From Flagellimonas sp. S3867 (GTDB lineage: Bacteria > Bacteroidota > Bacteroidia > Flavobacteriales > Flavobacteriaceae), in contig NZ_JACVMN010000002.1 of NCBI RefSeq assembly GCF_014698935.1, forward strand, positions 1,195,404 to 1,259,403: DNA of 64,000 bases. Direction: 5' to 3'. Made by a program: the position numbers and the translations under genes. Shown piece after piece: positions 10,481-20,535 of this stretch (its first letter is position 1; each line of letters starts with the position of its first letter). The notes under the pieces are model-generated. The model did not search any database. It had not been told where the DNA came from and worked only from the letters and a program-made list of their open reading frames with translations.

Positions 10481-11319
10481 TCAATACATTGGTTAGTTTG
10501 ATTTTTTTGAGGCCACAAATCCGCAGTTTTATTTTGATGGGATTTTTTTTAATCTTAATTGGTGCCTGTCAATCAAAAAAGGTGGAATTTTTAAAGGCGG
10601 AGGAGATACAACTGGCACCGCCAATGATTAGCGTGGACTCCTTACTGTTTAATGAAACGGCACATATAAAATTATTTAGAGGAAGTGATGAAGCTGATAT
10701 AAGATTCACTTTGGATGGTAGCGATGTCACTTCAAATTCAACTAGCTATACTGCACCAGTAACAGTTTCAGCAACCACACATTTGAAAGTAAAAGCATTT
10801 CATCCAGATTTTAATACCAGTGAAATAGAAGAGCGAACTATCATTAAGATGGCCAACGATATTTCAGGGTCAACTATTTCAATACAACCAGAGGCTCATG
10901 AAAGCTATAAAGCGGCTGGCCCCAACACGCTTATTGATGGCCGAAAAGGAGAATTTAACTTTAGAAGCGGAGATAGATGGCTGGGATTTCAAACCAATGA
11001 AACAGTGGTCAATCTTGAATTTTCAGAAGCCATATCCATGGAAAAAATATTGGTTGGAATGTTGCAAGATCACGGGTCGTGGATTTTTCTTCCAGATGCC
11101 ATTGAAATAAAGGCATCAAACAAATCTATTGGGAGATTGAAGCTTAAACCCTTCAAAAATGGCGATAGCAAGAAAATGGGTTTTACGGAAATTCCTGTGG
11201 AAAAAGGAGAATACGACGAAATAACCATAACCATCCATGCTTTAAATGAAATTCCGGAATGGCATCCCGGCAACGGAACCCTGCCGTGGACATTTGTAGA
11301 TGAAATTTTGATTGAATAA
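10477..11319 (+). CDS. Lipoprotein with chitobiase/beta-hexosaminidase C-terminal-type and discoidin-like domains
   Basis: I place the start at the ATG at 10477, which overlaps the previous stop (ATGA), giving about 280 residues; an upstream in-frame ATG at 10435 would run deep into the previous gene. A lipobox LIGAC follows the signal. Residues about 60-130 look like a CHB_HEX_C_1 domain (FTLDGSDVTSNSTSYTAPV, THLKVKAF). Residues 140-280 resemble an F5/8 type C (discoidin-like) fold (NTLIDGRKGEFNFRSGDRWLGF, EWHPGNGTLPWTFVDEI). The C-terminal block is shared with the next gene, so the two may bind a common carbohydrate. Confidence 0.75.
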   Translation: MINTLVSLIFLRPQIRSFILMGFFLILIGACQSKKVEFLKAEEIQLAPPMISVDSLLFNETAHIKLFRGSDEADIRFTLDGSDVTSNSTSYTAPVTVSATTHLKVKAFHPDFNTSEIEERTIIKMANDISGSTISIQPEAHESYKAAGPNTLIDGRKGEFNFRSGDRWLGFQTNETVVNLEFSEAISMEKILVGMLQDHGSWIFLPDAIEIKASNKSIGRLKLKPFKNGDSKKMGFTEIPVEKGEYDEITITIHALNEIPEWHPGNGTLPWTFVDEILIE

Positions 11320-11337
11320 CCAACCGAAAAACGAAAC

Positions 11338-13383
11338 ATGCAGTTAGGCAATTTACACCCCTTATTTGTCCATTTACCTATTGGTATTTTGATTCTGGCC
11401 TTTCTTATGGAGCTCTATTATAAAAATAGACCTGACCCAAAGGATAACGGAACGGTTTTGTTTGCATTGGGAATAGGTTCGTTAAGTGCATTGTTTTCTG
11501 TTGCATCTGGATGGTTTTTAGGTGATGGCGGAGGATATGATGAAACCTTGTTGTTCAATCACAGATGGATTGCCGTAGCTTTTGCGGTGGGAAGTTTATT
11601 GCTCTATTTTCTTAAGAAATCGAATGGAAAACAAGCTCAACGCGCTTATTTTCCTGCTTTCATAGTGGTTTTGGTGCTTTTGACATTGACAGGGCACTAT
11701 GGTGGTAGCCTCACACATGGAGAAGACTTTCTATTTCAAGAAGAATATGAAAAACCTGTAATTGAAGATGTGGGCAAAGCCATGGTTTTTTCGGAAATCG
11801 TACAACCTGTGCTCCAACAAAAGTGTGTTAGTTGTCATAATCAAGGGAAATCAAAAGGAGAATTACTTCTAACCTCAAAAAAGGAGTTGCTTGCAGGAGG
11901 AGAATCGGGTTCACTATTTGATTCACTGGAGGTGCAACAAACATCTCGCTTTATGCACCATCTTAAACTGCCAATAGAAGATGAGGCCCATATGCCTCCC
12001 AAAGGGAAAGTGCAACTAACTTCAGATGAAATGCAATTGCTTGAATGGTGGGTTCAGAATCAGAATTGTTTCGATTGCGTGACCAAAGATTTACCACGAA
12101 CAGCAAAATTGGATGCTATTTTAGCTTCTTTAGAAAAAGATACTTCCACGAGGGCGTTGATTGCCGAAAATGTTGATGAGGTTCCCTTGGAATTTATTGC
12201 TCTGCTTGCCCAAAATAAAATGTCAGCACAACTTGTTGCTGAAAATATGCCCTTGATTTCCGTGAATTTCATGAAACGCAAAGATGTTTCCGAAGCTGAC
12301 TTTGATCTCTTGAAAAAGTATAAAAAAAACGTTGTGGGAATGAACTTGGGGTACACCAATTTTAATGACACACTTGTAAAACAACTTAAACCGTTTAAAA
12401 ATCTCACCAAACTTCAATTGCAGCAAACTGATATAAGCAATGAAACGGTTGAACAACTTGCGAAGTTTGATAATTTGGAATTTATAAACCTTTTTGGGAC
12501 AGAGCTAGATGATTCGGCATTAGAGACATTGGCAAAATACCCAAATCTGAAAACACTCTTTATTTGGAGAACCAAAATGACCGAAGAAGGGATATTGGCA
12601 TTCAAAGGTCAAAGTGATAATGTAAGGGTTCAGGGCCAGATTGCCGACAGTGTTTTTGCTGCTAGCTCGCTTTCACCACCTACCATATTGGCAGATAATG
12701 AAATATTCAAAGATTCGGTTGAGGTATCTATTGAGCAATTTTTTGAAGGCGCAAAAGTGTATTATGTTGCTGAAAATGCAAAAAATGACACCCTTCCGAA
12801 AGAATATGCCGGACCATTTTATCTTAATGAAACAACTACTTTAAAGGCATATGCCACTTTGGAAGATTGGGAACCCAGTGAACCAAGTTTTGCCAATTTC
12901 CTGAAGAGCAAGGCACAAATTAGCGAGGTGTCACTAGTGAGGGCACCACACCCGAAATATGCAGCAAAAGGTGGAAAAACTTTAATGGATTTAAGACGGG
13001 GCACAACCAACTTTGTGGATGGAAACTGGTTGGGCTTCGAGGCCCAACATATGACGGCGACCATAGAATTTAAGGAACAAACCGTGGTCTCAAATGTTTC
13101 AGTGGGCAGTCTCTCCATTCCCAATAATTGGATATTCTTTCCTGTGGGCTATACCGTTTGGGGCTCTGAAGATGGAAATACCTTTAGCAAGATTAAAACA
13201 GTAAAAGTGGGCATTCAAAAGCCGTCGGTAATCATAGAACGAAAGGCGTACAATATTGATTTTGACCCAAGACCTCTAAAAAAGGTGCGACTTTTGGTGG
13301 AAAGTCCATTGAAGAATCCGGATTGGCATGCAGTTCCTGGGGGAAATAGCTTTATTTTCTTGGACGAGCTGGTGTTTAATTAA
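11338..13383 (+). CDS. Membrane-anchored c-type cytochrome with LRR and carbohydrate-binding-like C-terminus
   Basis: The 681 residues begin with a DUF2231-like membrane block (about 1-125; LHPLFVHLPIGILILAF). A PSCyt1-like domain has the heme motif CVSCH (Cys163, Cys166, His167) and HMPPKGKVQLTSDE. Leucine-rich repeats cover about 330-430 (LTKLQLQQTDISNETVEQLAKFDNLEFINLFGTEL). The protein ends with a chitobiase-type domain and a discoidin-like domain with NPDWHAVPGGNSFIFLDEL. It looks like an electron-transfer module tethered to sugar-binding parts, but that role is inferred. It is the last gene of the cluster and is convergent with the LacI regulator. Confidence 0.82.
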   Translation: MQLGNLHPLFVHLPIGILILAFLMELYYKNRPDPKDNGTVLFALGIGSLSALFSVASGWFLGDGGGYDETLLFNHRWIAVAFAVGSLLLYFLKKSNGKQAQRAYFPAFIVVLVLLTLTGHYGGSLTHGEDFLFQEEYEKPVIEDVGKAMVFSEIVQPVLQQKCVSCHNQGKSKGELLLTSKKELLAGGESGSLFDSLEVQQTSRFMHHLKLPIEDEAHMPPKGKVQLTSDEMQLLEWWVQNQNCFDCVTKDLPRTAKLDAILASLEKDTSTRALIAENVDEVPLEFIALLAQNKMSAQLVAENMPLISVNFMKRKDVSEADFDLLKKYKKNVVGMNLGYTNFNDTLVKQLKPFKNLTKLQLQQTDISNETVEQLAKFDNLEFINLFGTELDDSALETLAKYPNLKTLFIWRTKMTEEGILAFKGQSDNVRVQGQIADSVFAASSLSPPTILADNEIFKDSVEVSIEQFFEGAKVYYVAENAKNDTLPKEYAGPFYLNETTTLKAYATLEDWEPSEPSFANFLKSKAQISEVSLVRAPHPKYAAKGGKTLMDLRRGTTNFVDGNWLGFEAQHMTATIEFKEQTVVSNVSVGSLSIPNNWIFFPVGYTVWGSEDGNTFSKIKTVKVGIQKPSVIIERKAYNIDFDPRPLKKVRLLVESPLKNPDWHAVPGGNSFIFLDELVFN

Positions 13384-13386
13384 ATA

Positions 13387-14454
13387 TTACGGAAATATAG
13401 CATACTCCTTCTGTTGTCCATTGGGCAGATTTTCCTTGGTAATAATCTCTATTGGTGATAAAATCTCCGATTGAGGTGGAGTTTTATACAACAGAAACTT
13501 CGAAAGACTGCTCACCGAACGATACCCTTGTTGAAATGGTTTTTGTGAAATCAAAAAAGTGATTTTGCCATCGATAAGCGCTCTGGAATTATGATCGGTA
13601 ATGTCAAACCCAATCAGATATGGAATTCTTCCTCTCATACCTTCAATGTGCTTGGCAATAATATGTGCTCGACTATTGGGCACAAAAATTCCTTTGATTT
13701 TGGTTTGTTTCTGTAATAGTGAAGCAATTTTCTCGGTAAACTTTTCGGCATCCCAAAAATCCTCTACTTCAATTTTGTGGTTGGTGTTGTTTAACTTTTG
13801 TTCTTTGAAATAATGGTCAAACCCCTCTATCCTTTGCGATATATTGTTGACGTTGGAAAGGTTGGGTCTTGAGTGGACAGTCAGGATATGATCATTCTCA
13901 TTTAGGCAAAGTTGCATAAGCTTGGCCGCAAGATAGCCACTTTTAAACGAATCTTGCCCAACAAAACAAAGATTTTCATGACCAGTCAATGCGATATTCA
14001 AAAAGATGAAAGGAATTTCCTTCTTCAAAAGTACCTTGGTAAGTTCTTTGGTTTCCTTTTTAAAAGTGGGAACAAGAACAACTCCTTGTGGATTGGTTTT
14101 TAACAATAATTCAAAAGAAGCTACATATGATTTTGGGCTTTTTTGGTCAAAAGAAAACGTTTTGACATCCACCCCAAAACTCATCACTTCTTCCTTAGCT
14201 TTTTGAATACCTTCCAGCGGGTTTTTCCAAAATTGGTTTTCCTCATCATGATTTGGTAACAAAACAGCGATAGTATACTTCTTTTTCATGGCCAAGGATT
14301 GGGCAATACGGTTGACCTTGAAATCATGCTCCTTTAAAATTTGACGTATCCGTTGCGCTGTTTTTTCAGAAACACCTTTTCTGTTATGTATGACCCGGTC
14401 CACAGTTCCGGGAGATACATTGGCAAGTTTGGCTATTTCTTTAATAGTGATCAT
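13387..14454 (-). CDS. LacI-family transcriptional repressor
   Basis: I start it at the ATG at 14454, giving 355 residues beginning MITIKEIAKLANVSPGTVDRV, the standard LacI helix-turn-helix start; an ATG 27 bp upstream would add an atypical extension. The hinge region and a periplasmic-binding-protein-like effector domain follow (TIAVLLPNHDE; LVPTFKKETKEL; GIFVPNSRAHIIAKH; IGFDITDHNSRALIDGKI; SQKPFQQGY). It is divergent from the uronate operon, and a 16-bp perfect palindrome sits between them, so it probably controls that operon. The inducer is likely a uronate or pathway intermediate, but that is inferred. Confidence 0.92.
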   Translation of the reverse strand: MITIKEIAKLANVSPGTVDRVIHNRKGVSEKTAQRIRQILKEHDFKVNRIAQSLAMKKKYTIAVLLPNHDEENQFWKNPLEGIQKAKEEVMSFGVDVKTFSFDQKSPKSYVASFELLLKTNPQGVVLVPTFKKETKELTKVLLKKEIPFIFLNIALTGHENLCFVGQDSFKSGYLAAKLMQLCLNENDHILTVHSRPNLSNVNNISQRIEGFDHYFKEQKLNNTNHKIEVEDFWDAEKFTEKIASLLQKQTKIKGIFVPNSRAHIIAKHIEGMRGRIPYLIGFDITDHNSRALIDGKITFLISQKPFQQGYRSVSSLSKFLLYKTPPQSEILSPIEIITKENLPNGQQKEYAIFP

Positions 14455-14539
14455 GTGCTGAATAAAGCCGTTAATATACAACCTTCAATAATTTTTTGCC
14501 CTCTGAACTTGTATTATGTGAGATGAATTTATATTTTTA

Positions 14540-14555
14540 TCGTGTGCGCACACGA
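14540..14555. promoter_or_regulatory. Probable LacI-type operator (16-bp perfect palindrome)
   Basis: TCGTGTGCGCACACGA is a perfect palindrome with a central CG, the form expected of LacI-family operators. It lies between the divergent repressor gene and the SDR gene, 31 bp before the preferred SDR start. The AT-rich stretch just upstream (TTATATTTTTA at about 14529-14539) could hold the -7 element of a Bacteroidetes promoter, in which case bound repressor would block initiation. Role inferred from position and symmetry. Confidence 0.65.
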
Positions 14556-14586
14556 AATCAATCAAAATACGCAAAACAATAAGTTT

Positions 14587-15402
14587 GTGAAATCAATTTT
14601 CGACATAACAAATAAGGTTGCCGTAATAACAGGAGGCACCGGAGTTTTGGGTAGCTCTGCAGCTTTGAGTCTGTCAGGAGCTGGTGTTAAATTGGTTGTA
14701 CTCACAACAAGCAAGCAAAAAGGCGCAGAACTGGAGAAGACCATTAGGGATAATGGGGGAGAAGTAATATTGTTAGAAGGAAATGTATTGTCCAAAGCTT
14801 CTATGGAAGAGGTTCGGGATGTTGTTTTGGAAAAGTTTGGAAGATTGGATATTCTTCTTAACGTTGCTGGAGGGAACATGCCCGGAGCTACCATTGGTCC
14901 AGACCAAACCATTTTTGATTTGGAATTGAACGATTTCAACAAAGTGACTGAATTGAATCTGAATGGCACAGTGATTCCTTCATTGGTATTTGGCAAGGTG
15001 ATGGCAGATCAAGGGTCGGGAACAATTATCAACTATTCCTCGATGGCAGTTCCAAGGGTACTCACCAGAGTTGCGGGATATTCCGCTTCTAAAGCCGCAA
15101 TGGAGAATTTCACCAAGTGGATGGCAGTCGAGATGGCAACAAAATTTAGTGATAAGATTAGGGTCAATGCCATAGCACCTGGCTTTTTTATTGGAAACCA
15201 AAACAGAAACTTACTTCTTAATGAAGATGGCTCTTATACGGAGCGAGGCGCAGATATCATCAGAAATACACCTATGGGTAGATTTGGGGAGCCGGACGAA
15301 CTTAACGGAGCATTGCATTTTCTATGCAGTGATGCATCAAAATTTATGACCGGAGCGGTGATTCCAATAGATGGAGGGTTCAATATTTTTAGTGGTGTAT
15401 GA
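14587..15402 (+). CDS. SDR oxidoreductase, probable D-mannonate oxidoreductase (fructuronate reductase)
   Basis: This short-chain dehydrogenase has the Rossmann motif [19 protein letters not shown], the catalytic Ser in INYSSMA, YSASKAA (Tyr-x-x-x-Lys), and the C-terminal GAVIPIDGG. Its open frame extends to a GTG at 14542, but that codon lies inside the operator palindrome. The GTG at 14587 ([17 protein letters not shown]) is therefore the better start, giving 271 residues. It overlaps uxuA, and with UxaC, UxuA, KdgK and Eda encoded nearby, reduction of D-fructuronate to D-mannonate is the missing step. SDR-type enzymes replace classical UxuB in Bacteroidetes. Function is assigned from context. 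Confidence 0.82.
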   Translation: MKSIFDITNKVAVITGGTGVLGSSAALSLSGAGVKLVVLTTSKQKGAELEKTIRDNGGEVILLEGNVLSKASMEEVRDVVLEKFGRLDILLNVAGGNMPGATIGPDQTIFDLELNDFNKVTELNLNGTVIPSLVFGKVMADQGSGTIINYSSMAVPRVLTRVAGYSASKAAMENFTKWMAVEMATKFSDKIRVNAIAPGFFIGNQNRNLLLNEDGSYTERGADIIRNTPMGRFGEPDELNGALHFLCSDASKFMTGAVIPIDGGFNIFSGV

Positions 15403-15413
15403 AGGAGTTGCGC

Positions 15414-16598
15414 ATGAAACAAACCTGGAGGTGGTACGGTCCAAATGACCCGGTTTCTTTGTTGGATATCAAGCAAACTGGAGCCATGGGAATTGTAACG
15501 GCTCTGCATCATATTCCTAATGGGGAAGTGTGGCCTGTTGATGAAATCATGAAACGGAAAGATACCATTGAATCTCAAGGATTGGAATGGACTGTTGTTG
15601 AATCAGTGCCTGTTCACGAAGACATCAAAACTCAAAAAGGAAACTTTCAACAGTACATAGAAAACTATAAGGGGAGTATTAGAAATTTGGCAGGTTGTGG
15701 TATCAAGATAATCTGCTATAATTTTATGCCCGTTTTGGATTGGACCCGCACCTCATTGGATTATGAAATGCCAGATGGGTCCAAAGCCCTACTCTTTGAA
15801 AAGAATGTTTTTGCTGCATTTGATTTATATGTGTTGCAAAGACCGGAAGCTAGTAAAGAATATTCGAAAGAAGAACGAGTAAAGGCAAAATCTACATGCG
15901 AATTAATGAGCAGAAAAGATATTGCCAAATTGACCAAAAACATTCTTGCAGGATTACCCGGTGCAGAAGAGGAATATTCGTTGGAAAGCTTTCAAGGCAT
16001 TTTAGATACGTATAAAGGACTTTCAAAAACTAAGTTGCAAGAGCATTTGGTTTATTTCCTTTCAGAAATCGTTCCGGTTGCTGAGGAGGTTGGGGTACTA
16101 TTGTGTGCACATCCTGATGATCCACCATTTCCAATTTTGGGCTTGCCAAGAATTTTGAGTACTGCTGAAGACTACCAATATATGTTCGATAAGGTTCCAT
16201 CCATACATAATGGAATAACTTTCTGTACAGGATCTTTAGGAGTTAGAACGGACAATAATTTGTCAGAAATCTTTAAAAAATTTGCGCATCGTGTTCATTT
16301 TCTGCATTTTAGAAACACAAAACGCACGGAAAAAGGAGATTTTTACGAAACGGACCATTTGGGTGGCGATACAGACATGTATGAAATGATAAAATTAGTG
16401 CTTTTAGAACAACAAAGACGTTTGAATGAAGGTCGGAAAGACACAGAAATACCTATGAGACCAGATCATGGGCACCAAATGATAGATGACCTTAAGAAAA
16501 AAACGAATCCTGGATATTCCTGTATTGGAAGATTAAGAGGATTGGCGGAGTTAAGAGGATTGGAAATGGGAATTGCTAAATCCCTCATGAATCAATGA
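15414..16598 (+). CDS. uxuA: Mannonate dehydratase
   Basis: The protein starts [24 protein letters not shown], the signature N-terminus of UxuA. It carries [46 protein letters not shown] and [10 protein letters not shown], all conserved. UxuA dehydrates D-mannonate to 2-keto-3-deoxygluconate using a divalent metal and acts in the cytoplasm. An ATG at 15399 overlaps the SDR stop. However, an AAGGAG stands 6 bp before the ATG at 15414, where the family N-terminus begins, so I prefer that start (394 residues). It is translationally coupled with the SDR upstream. Confidence 0.95.
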   Translation: MKQTWRWYGPNDPVSLLDIKQTGAMGIVTALHHIPNGEVWPVDEIMKRKDTIESQGLEWTVVESVPVHEDIKTQKGNFQQYIENYKGSIRNLAGCGIKIICYNFMPVLDWTRTSLDYEMPDGSKALLFEKNVFAAFDLYVLQRPEASKEYSKEERVKAKSTCELMSRKDIAKLTKNILAGLPGAEEEYSLESFQGILDTYKGLSKTKLQEHLVYFLSEIVPVAEEVGVLLCAHPDDPPFPILGLPRILSTAEDYQYMFDKVPSIHNGITFCTGSLGVRTDNNLSEIFKKFAHRVHFLHFRNTKRTEKGDFYETDHLGGDTDMYEMIKLVLLEQQRRLNEGRKDTEIPMRPDHGHQMIDDLKKKTNPGYSCIGRLRGLAELRGLEMGIAKSLMNQ

Positions 16599-16619
16599 GA
16601 ATTCAAAAAACAACAGAAC

Positions 16620-17489
16620 ATGAAAAAGATTGATAAAAACAACCCCTTGGAGTCTTTGGAACATTGGGAAGATGATGTTTTACAACGCTACCCAGATCCA
16701 GAAACTCCCAAAAAACAAGAGGAAGAATTCAGGGATTATCAAAATTCGGAGAGGGTCGACACTGTTCGTGAATTTTACAAACTTAACCATCAACATCAGA
16801 CATACGATTTTGTAAACAAGAAAGAAGAAGAGTTTTTAAAGTTTGACAAAAAAGAAATGTCCCTATGGGAAGCAGTGGATTTCCTAAACACTTTAGTGGA
16901 TGATAGCGATCCGGACATTGACTTAGATCAATTGCAACACCTTTTACAAACCAGTGAGGCCATTCGAGCCGATGGTCATCCAGATTGGTTTGTGTTGACT
17001 GGTTTCCTACATGATGTGGGCAAGGTTTTATGTTTGTTCGGAGAACCGCAATGGGCGGTAGTTGGGGATACCTTCCCCGTTGGATGTAAGTTCTCCGATA
17101 AAATTGTGTATCCAGAATTTTTCGAGACCAACACAGATTCAAATAATGAACGATACAATAATAAATATGGGGTTTATAAAGAAAATTGTGGTTTGGACAA
17201 TGTAAAAATGAGTTGGGGTCACGATGAGTACCTCTACCAAATCATGAAGGATTACTTGCCAGAACCAGCCCTGTACATGATTCGATACCATTCCTTTTAT
17301 GCACAGCATCGTGAAAATGCATACGACCATTTGATGAGCGACCATGACCATAAGATGTTCGAATGGGTCAAAAAATTCAATCCATACGATTTATATTCCA
17401 AGGCACCTGTGCCACCAGATGCTAAAGCTCTCAAGCCTTATTACGAAGATTTAGTAGCAAAATTTTTACCAGAAAAATTAAAATTTTAA
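16620..17489 (+). CDS. Inositol oxygenase (MIOX)
   Basis: The 289-residue length equals animal and fungal MIOX. The di-iron ligands of the human enzyme all have counterparts: His107 (LQHLLQTSE), His131 and Asp132 (FLHDVGK), His201 (SWGHDEYLY), His224 ([10 protein letters not shown]) and Asp257 (FNPYDLYSK). [16 protein letters not shown] is also conserved. MIOX cleaves myo-inositol with oxygen to D-glucuronate. Placed inside a glucuronate catabolic operon, it would feed inositol straight into UxaC. Bacterial MIOX is uncommon but known in Bacteroidetes. The start at 16620 follows uxuA by 21 bp. Confidence 0.93.
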   Translation: MKKIDKNNPLESLEHWEDDVLQRYPDPETPKKQEEEFRDYQNSERVDTVREFYKLNHQHQTYDFVNKKEEEFLKFDKKEMSLWEAVDFLNTLVDDSDPDIDLDQLQHLLQTSEAIRADGHPDWFVLTGFLHDVGKVLCLFGEPQWAVVGDTFPVGCKFSDKIVYPEFFETNTDSNNERYNNKYGVYKENCGLDNVKMSWGHDEYLYQIMKDYLPEPALYMIRYHSFYAQHRENAYDHLMSDHDHKMFEWVKKFNPYDLYSKAPVPPDAKALKPYYEDLVAKFLPEKLKF

Positions 17490-17515
17490 TCCTTTTAACC
17501 TAACCATCCAACCAA

Positions 17516-19081
17516 ATGCTGGCCACCTATATAGGCTTTTTTGGATTTACCCTTTTTGTGATTCTATACACCGCATATAGGTTACGCAAAGACAACTTTA
17601 AATCTGCCAAAGGATACTTTTTGGCCGGTAAAAGTCTTACAGGTCCCATAATAGCAGGATCTATGATTCTGACTAATATCTCCACAGAGCATTTGATTGG
17701 GATGAATGGCAGTTCATACAAGAATGGAATAATTGTAATTGCTTGGGAGGTAACATCCGCTATTGCCTTAGTGATTGCGGCCATATTTTTTATTCCCAAA
17801 TTCATCAAAATGGGATTGGCCACTATTCCCCAATTTTTGGAGGAAAGGTACGATGGGCTTACACGGTCAATAGTTGCATTCTTGTTGATGCTATCCTTTG
17901 TCATAACCCTTTTGCCCATTGTATTGTATTCTGGGGCCATCAATATTGAAAGTGTTTTTGATTTCTCAACAATGTTCGGAATTGGCAAGGAAAGAGCTAT
18001 GCTCTTTACCGTATTTGTGATTGGCCTTATTGGATCTATGTATGCCATTTTTGGCGGATTGAAAGCAGTAGCCTATTCTGACAGTTTAAATGGTATTGGA
18101 CTTTTGCTTGGAGGATTGTTGATTCCTGCGATTGCGTTGTATCAAATAGGAGATGGAAATATCCTCAGTGGATTGGGAACGGTATATGACTTTGCACCAG
18201 ATAAATTTGATATTGTTGGAAGCGAGGATTCGGTGATGCCCTTTTCCGTGCTTTTTACGGGTTTAATGATTAACCAATTATACTTCTGGGGAATGAATCA
18301 AGCCATCATACAAAGAGCTTTCGGTGCCAAGAATTTAGTGGAGGCCCAAAAAGGATTGATTTACACAGGGATACTCAAACTATTTGTCCCCTTGATCATA
18401 GTATTGCCAGGCCTCATCGCGTATTATTATTTTCAAGACCAATATATTGACACACCAGACTTAATATATCCCCTGTTGGTTAAAAAAGTGTTGCCAACTT
18501 ACCTTTTTGGGTTTTTTGCTGCCGTGGTATTGGGAGCGGTGTTGAGCACCTTTAATAGTGTGCTAAATTCAGCGAGCACTATTTTTTGCTACGATATTTA
18601 TAAAAAACTGATCAATAAAGAAGTTTCCGATGCAAGATTGGTTCATTACGGAAAAATCACTTCGGTTATCCTTGCTGTTTTGGCTATTGGTATAGCCCCT
18701 TTGGTTGCATATGCCCCGGATGGATTGTACTTTTTGCTACAAGAGCTTAACGGTATCTTTTTCATTCCAATTTCATCGGTGATCATCGCTGGAATATTCT
18801 TTAAGAATATAAACAAAACAGGAGCGAAAGCGGGACTGTTCTTTGGCTTTGCTTTTTACATTTTGACAACCTTCATTTTAGATGTCGACATTCATTTTGT
18901 TCACCTCTGGGGAATAGAATTTGTGTTGAATTTTATCATCATGTTTTTGGTATCACAAATGTATCCTGAAGCTGCATATGTTGAAACAAAAGGAAGAGAA
19001 GAGAAGCCTTGGCGTTTTGTAAATGCCTTCGGGATTGCACTAACTGTAGCTACCATTTTGATTTATGTGTTATTGGCATGA
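17516..19081 (+). CDS. Sodium:solute symporter (SSS family), probable inositol/sugar importer
   Basis: This is a 521-residue protein with 13-14 predicted membrane helices, starting in a periplasmic-side helix (MLATYIGFFGFTLFVILY). It has the SSS signatures GYFLAGKSLTGPIIAGSMILTNISTEHLIGMNG, YAIFGGLKAVAYSDSLNG, NQAIIQRAFGAKNLVEAQKG, and AVVLGAVLSTFNSVLNSASTIFCYDIYKK. It lies 26 bp after the MIOX gene and 41 bp before uxaC. Together with the TRAP importer downstream, the operon therefore has two transporters. Import of myo-inositol by this one and uronate by TRAP would fit, but this is inferred. Confidence 0.9.
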   Translation: MLATYIGFFGFTLFVILYTAYRLRKDNFKSAKGYFLAGKSLTGPIIAGSMILTNISTEHLIGMNGSSYKNGIIVIAWEVTSAIALVIAAIFFIPKFIKMGLATIPQFLEERYDGLTRSIVAFLLMLSFVITLLPIVLYSGAINIESVFDFSTMFGIGKERAMLFTVFVIGLIGSMYAIFGGLKAVAYSDSLNGIGLLLGGLLIPAIALYQIGDGNILSGLGTVYDFAPDKFDIVGSEDSVMPFSVLFTGLMINQLYFWGMNQAIIQRAFGAKNLVEAQKGLIYTGILKLFVPLIIVLPGLIAYYYFQDQYIDTPDLIYPLLVKKVLPTYLFGFFAAVVLGAVLSTFNSVLNSASTIFCYDIYKKLINKEVSDARLVHYGKITSVILAVLAIGIAPLVAYAPDGLYFLLQELNGIFFIPISSVIIAGIFFKNINKTGAKAGLFFGFAFYILTTFILDVDIHFVHLWGIEFVLNFIIMFLVSQMYPEAAYVETKGREEKPWRFVNAFGIALTVATILIYVLLA

Positions 19082-19122
19082 TGGAAAGAAGAGTTGGAAA
19101 AATAAGAATCGAGAAAAGATAG

Positions 19123-20529
19123 ATGGGAAAATCATTTATACATAAGGATTTTTTATTGCAAAATAACTTTGCGGAAGAACTCTATCATAACTATGCCAAA
19201 GAACTACCTATAATAGATTATCACTGCCATCTTTCACCAAAAGACATTGCAACCGATCGTGTTTTCAGCAATATTACTGAAGCATGGATTGAAGGAGATC
19301 ATTATAAATGGAGAGCGATGCGAACCGTTGGTGTCCAAGAGAAATTTATTACTGGAACCGCTTCGGACGAAGAGAAATTCCAAGCTTGGGCCAGAACGGT
19401 TCCACAAACAATCAGAAATCCATTGTACCACTGGACCCACTTAGAACTGGCCCGATATTTTGATGTATTCGACCTATTGAATGAAAATAACGCGCAAGAG
19501 GTATATGATTTGACCAGCAAACAATTAAGATCAAGAAGTTTTTCATGCAGGTCATTGCTTTCCAAAATGAAAGTGGAAGTGGTTTGCACCACAGAAGACC
19601 CCACAGATACATTGGAGCACCATCAAAAAATGGCATCCGAAGGAACTGATTTACTAATGGGGACATCTTTTAGACCTGATAAAGCCATACTGATAGGCTC
19701 CGAGGATTACAATGCGTACATAGATTCGTTGGCCGAAGTGGCTGACGTGCAAATAAACTCATATGATGATTTGTGTGAGGCGTTGGCTAAACGAATTGCT
19801 TATTTTGATGCAAATGGCTGCGCTTTATCAGATCATGGTTTGGAAAACATTCCTTTCGAACCTACAACATCAACTCAGGTTTCGAACGTTTTTGCAAAAA
19901 AAAGAAGCGGAAAACAGCTTGATCAAAAAGAAGTCAAGCAATTTGAGACCTCACTGTTGTTGTTCCTTTGCGAAACCTATAACGAATATGGATGGGTGCA
20001 ACAATTTCATTTAGGCCCTTTGCGAAACAACAATACGCGAATGTTGAAGACCTTGGGTCCCGACACGGGTTGGGATTCCATCGGTGATTTTTCACAAGCT
20101 AGAAACCTATCCCGTTTTTTGGATGCGTTGGATTCAAAAAACAAATTGACCAAGACTATTTTATACAATTCCAATCCAGCGGATAACGAGGTCTTTGCAG
20201 CCATGACAGGCAATTTTAATGATGGCTCCGTCAAAGGGAAGGTACAATACGGTTCTGGATGGTGGTTTTTGGATCAGAAAGATGGCATCACCCAACAGTT
20301 GAATGCCTTGTCCAATGCAGGACTGATTAGCTGTTTTGTTGGAATGCTGACTGACTCACGTAGCTTTTTGTCATTTCCACGGCATGAATATTTTAGGCGT
20401 GTACTGTGTAATCTATTCGGGGAAGAAATAAAAAATGGTGAATTGCCCAATGATATGGATCTGATCGGCAAGACCATTCGAGATATTTGTTACTTTAACG
20501 CAAAGGAATATTTCGACTTTAAAAACTGA
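19123..20529 (+). CDS. uxaC: Glucuronate/uronate isomerase
   Basis: The 468-residue length matches UxaC. Conserved blocks include PIIDYHCHLSPKDIA (metal-binding His-x-His of the amidohydrolase fold), GDHYKWRAMRTVGV, WTHLELARYF, VCTTEDPTDTLEHH, TSFRPDKA, QFHLGPLRNNNTRM, QYGSGWWFLDQKDGI, and MLTDSRSFLSFPRHEYFRR. It converts D-glucuronate to D-fructuronate (or galacturonate to tagaturonate) in the cytoplasm. With MIOX and UxuA present but no tagaturonate reductase seen, the glucuronate branch is the likely one. It is in the middle of the operon, 7 bp before kdgK. Confidence 0.95.
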   Translation: MGKSFIHKDFLLQNNFAEELYHNYAKELPIIDYHCHLSPKDIATDRVFSNITEAWIEGDHYKWRAMRTVGVQEKFITGTASDEEKFQAWARTVPQTIRNPLYHWTHLELARYFDVFDLLNENNAQEVYDLTSKQLRSRSFSCRSLLSKMKVEVVCTTEDPTDTLEHHQKMASEGTDLLMGTSFRPDKAILIGSEDYNAYIDSLAEVADVQINSYDDLCEALAKRIAYFDANGCALSDHGLENIPFEPTTSTQVSNVFAKKRSGKQLDQKEVKQFETSLLLFLCETYNEYGWVQQFHLGPLRNNNTRMLKTLGPDTGWDSIGDFSQARNLSRFLDALDSKNKLTKTILYNSNPADNEVFAAMTGNFNDGSVKGKVQYGSGWWFLDQKDGITQQLNALSNAGLISCFVGMLTDSRSFLSFPRHEYFRRVLCNLFGEEIKNGELPNDMDLIGKTIRDICYFNAKEYFDFKN

Positions 20530-20535
20530 TAAAAA

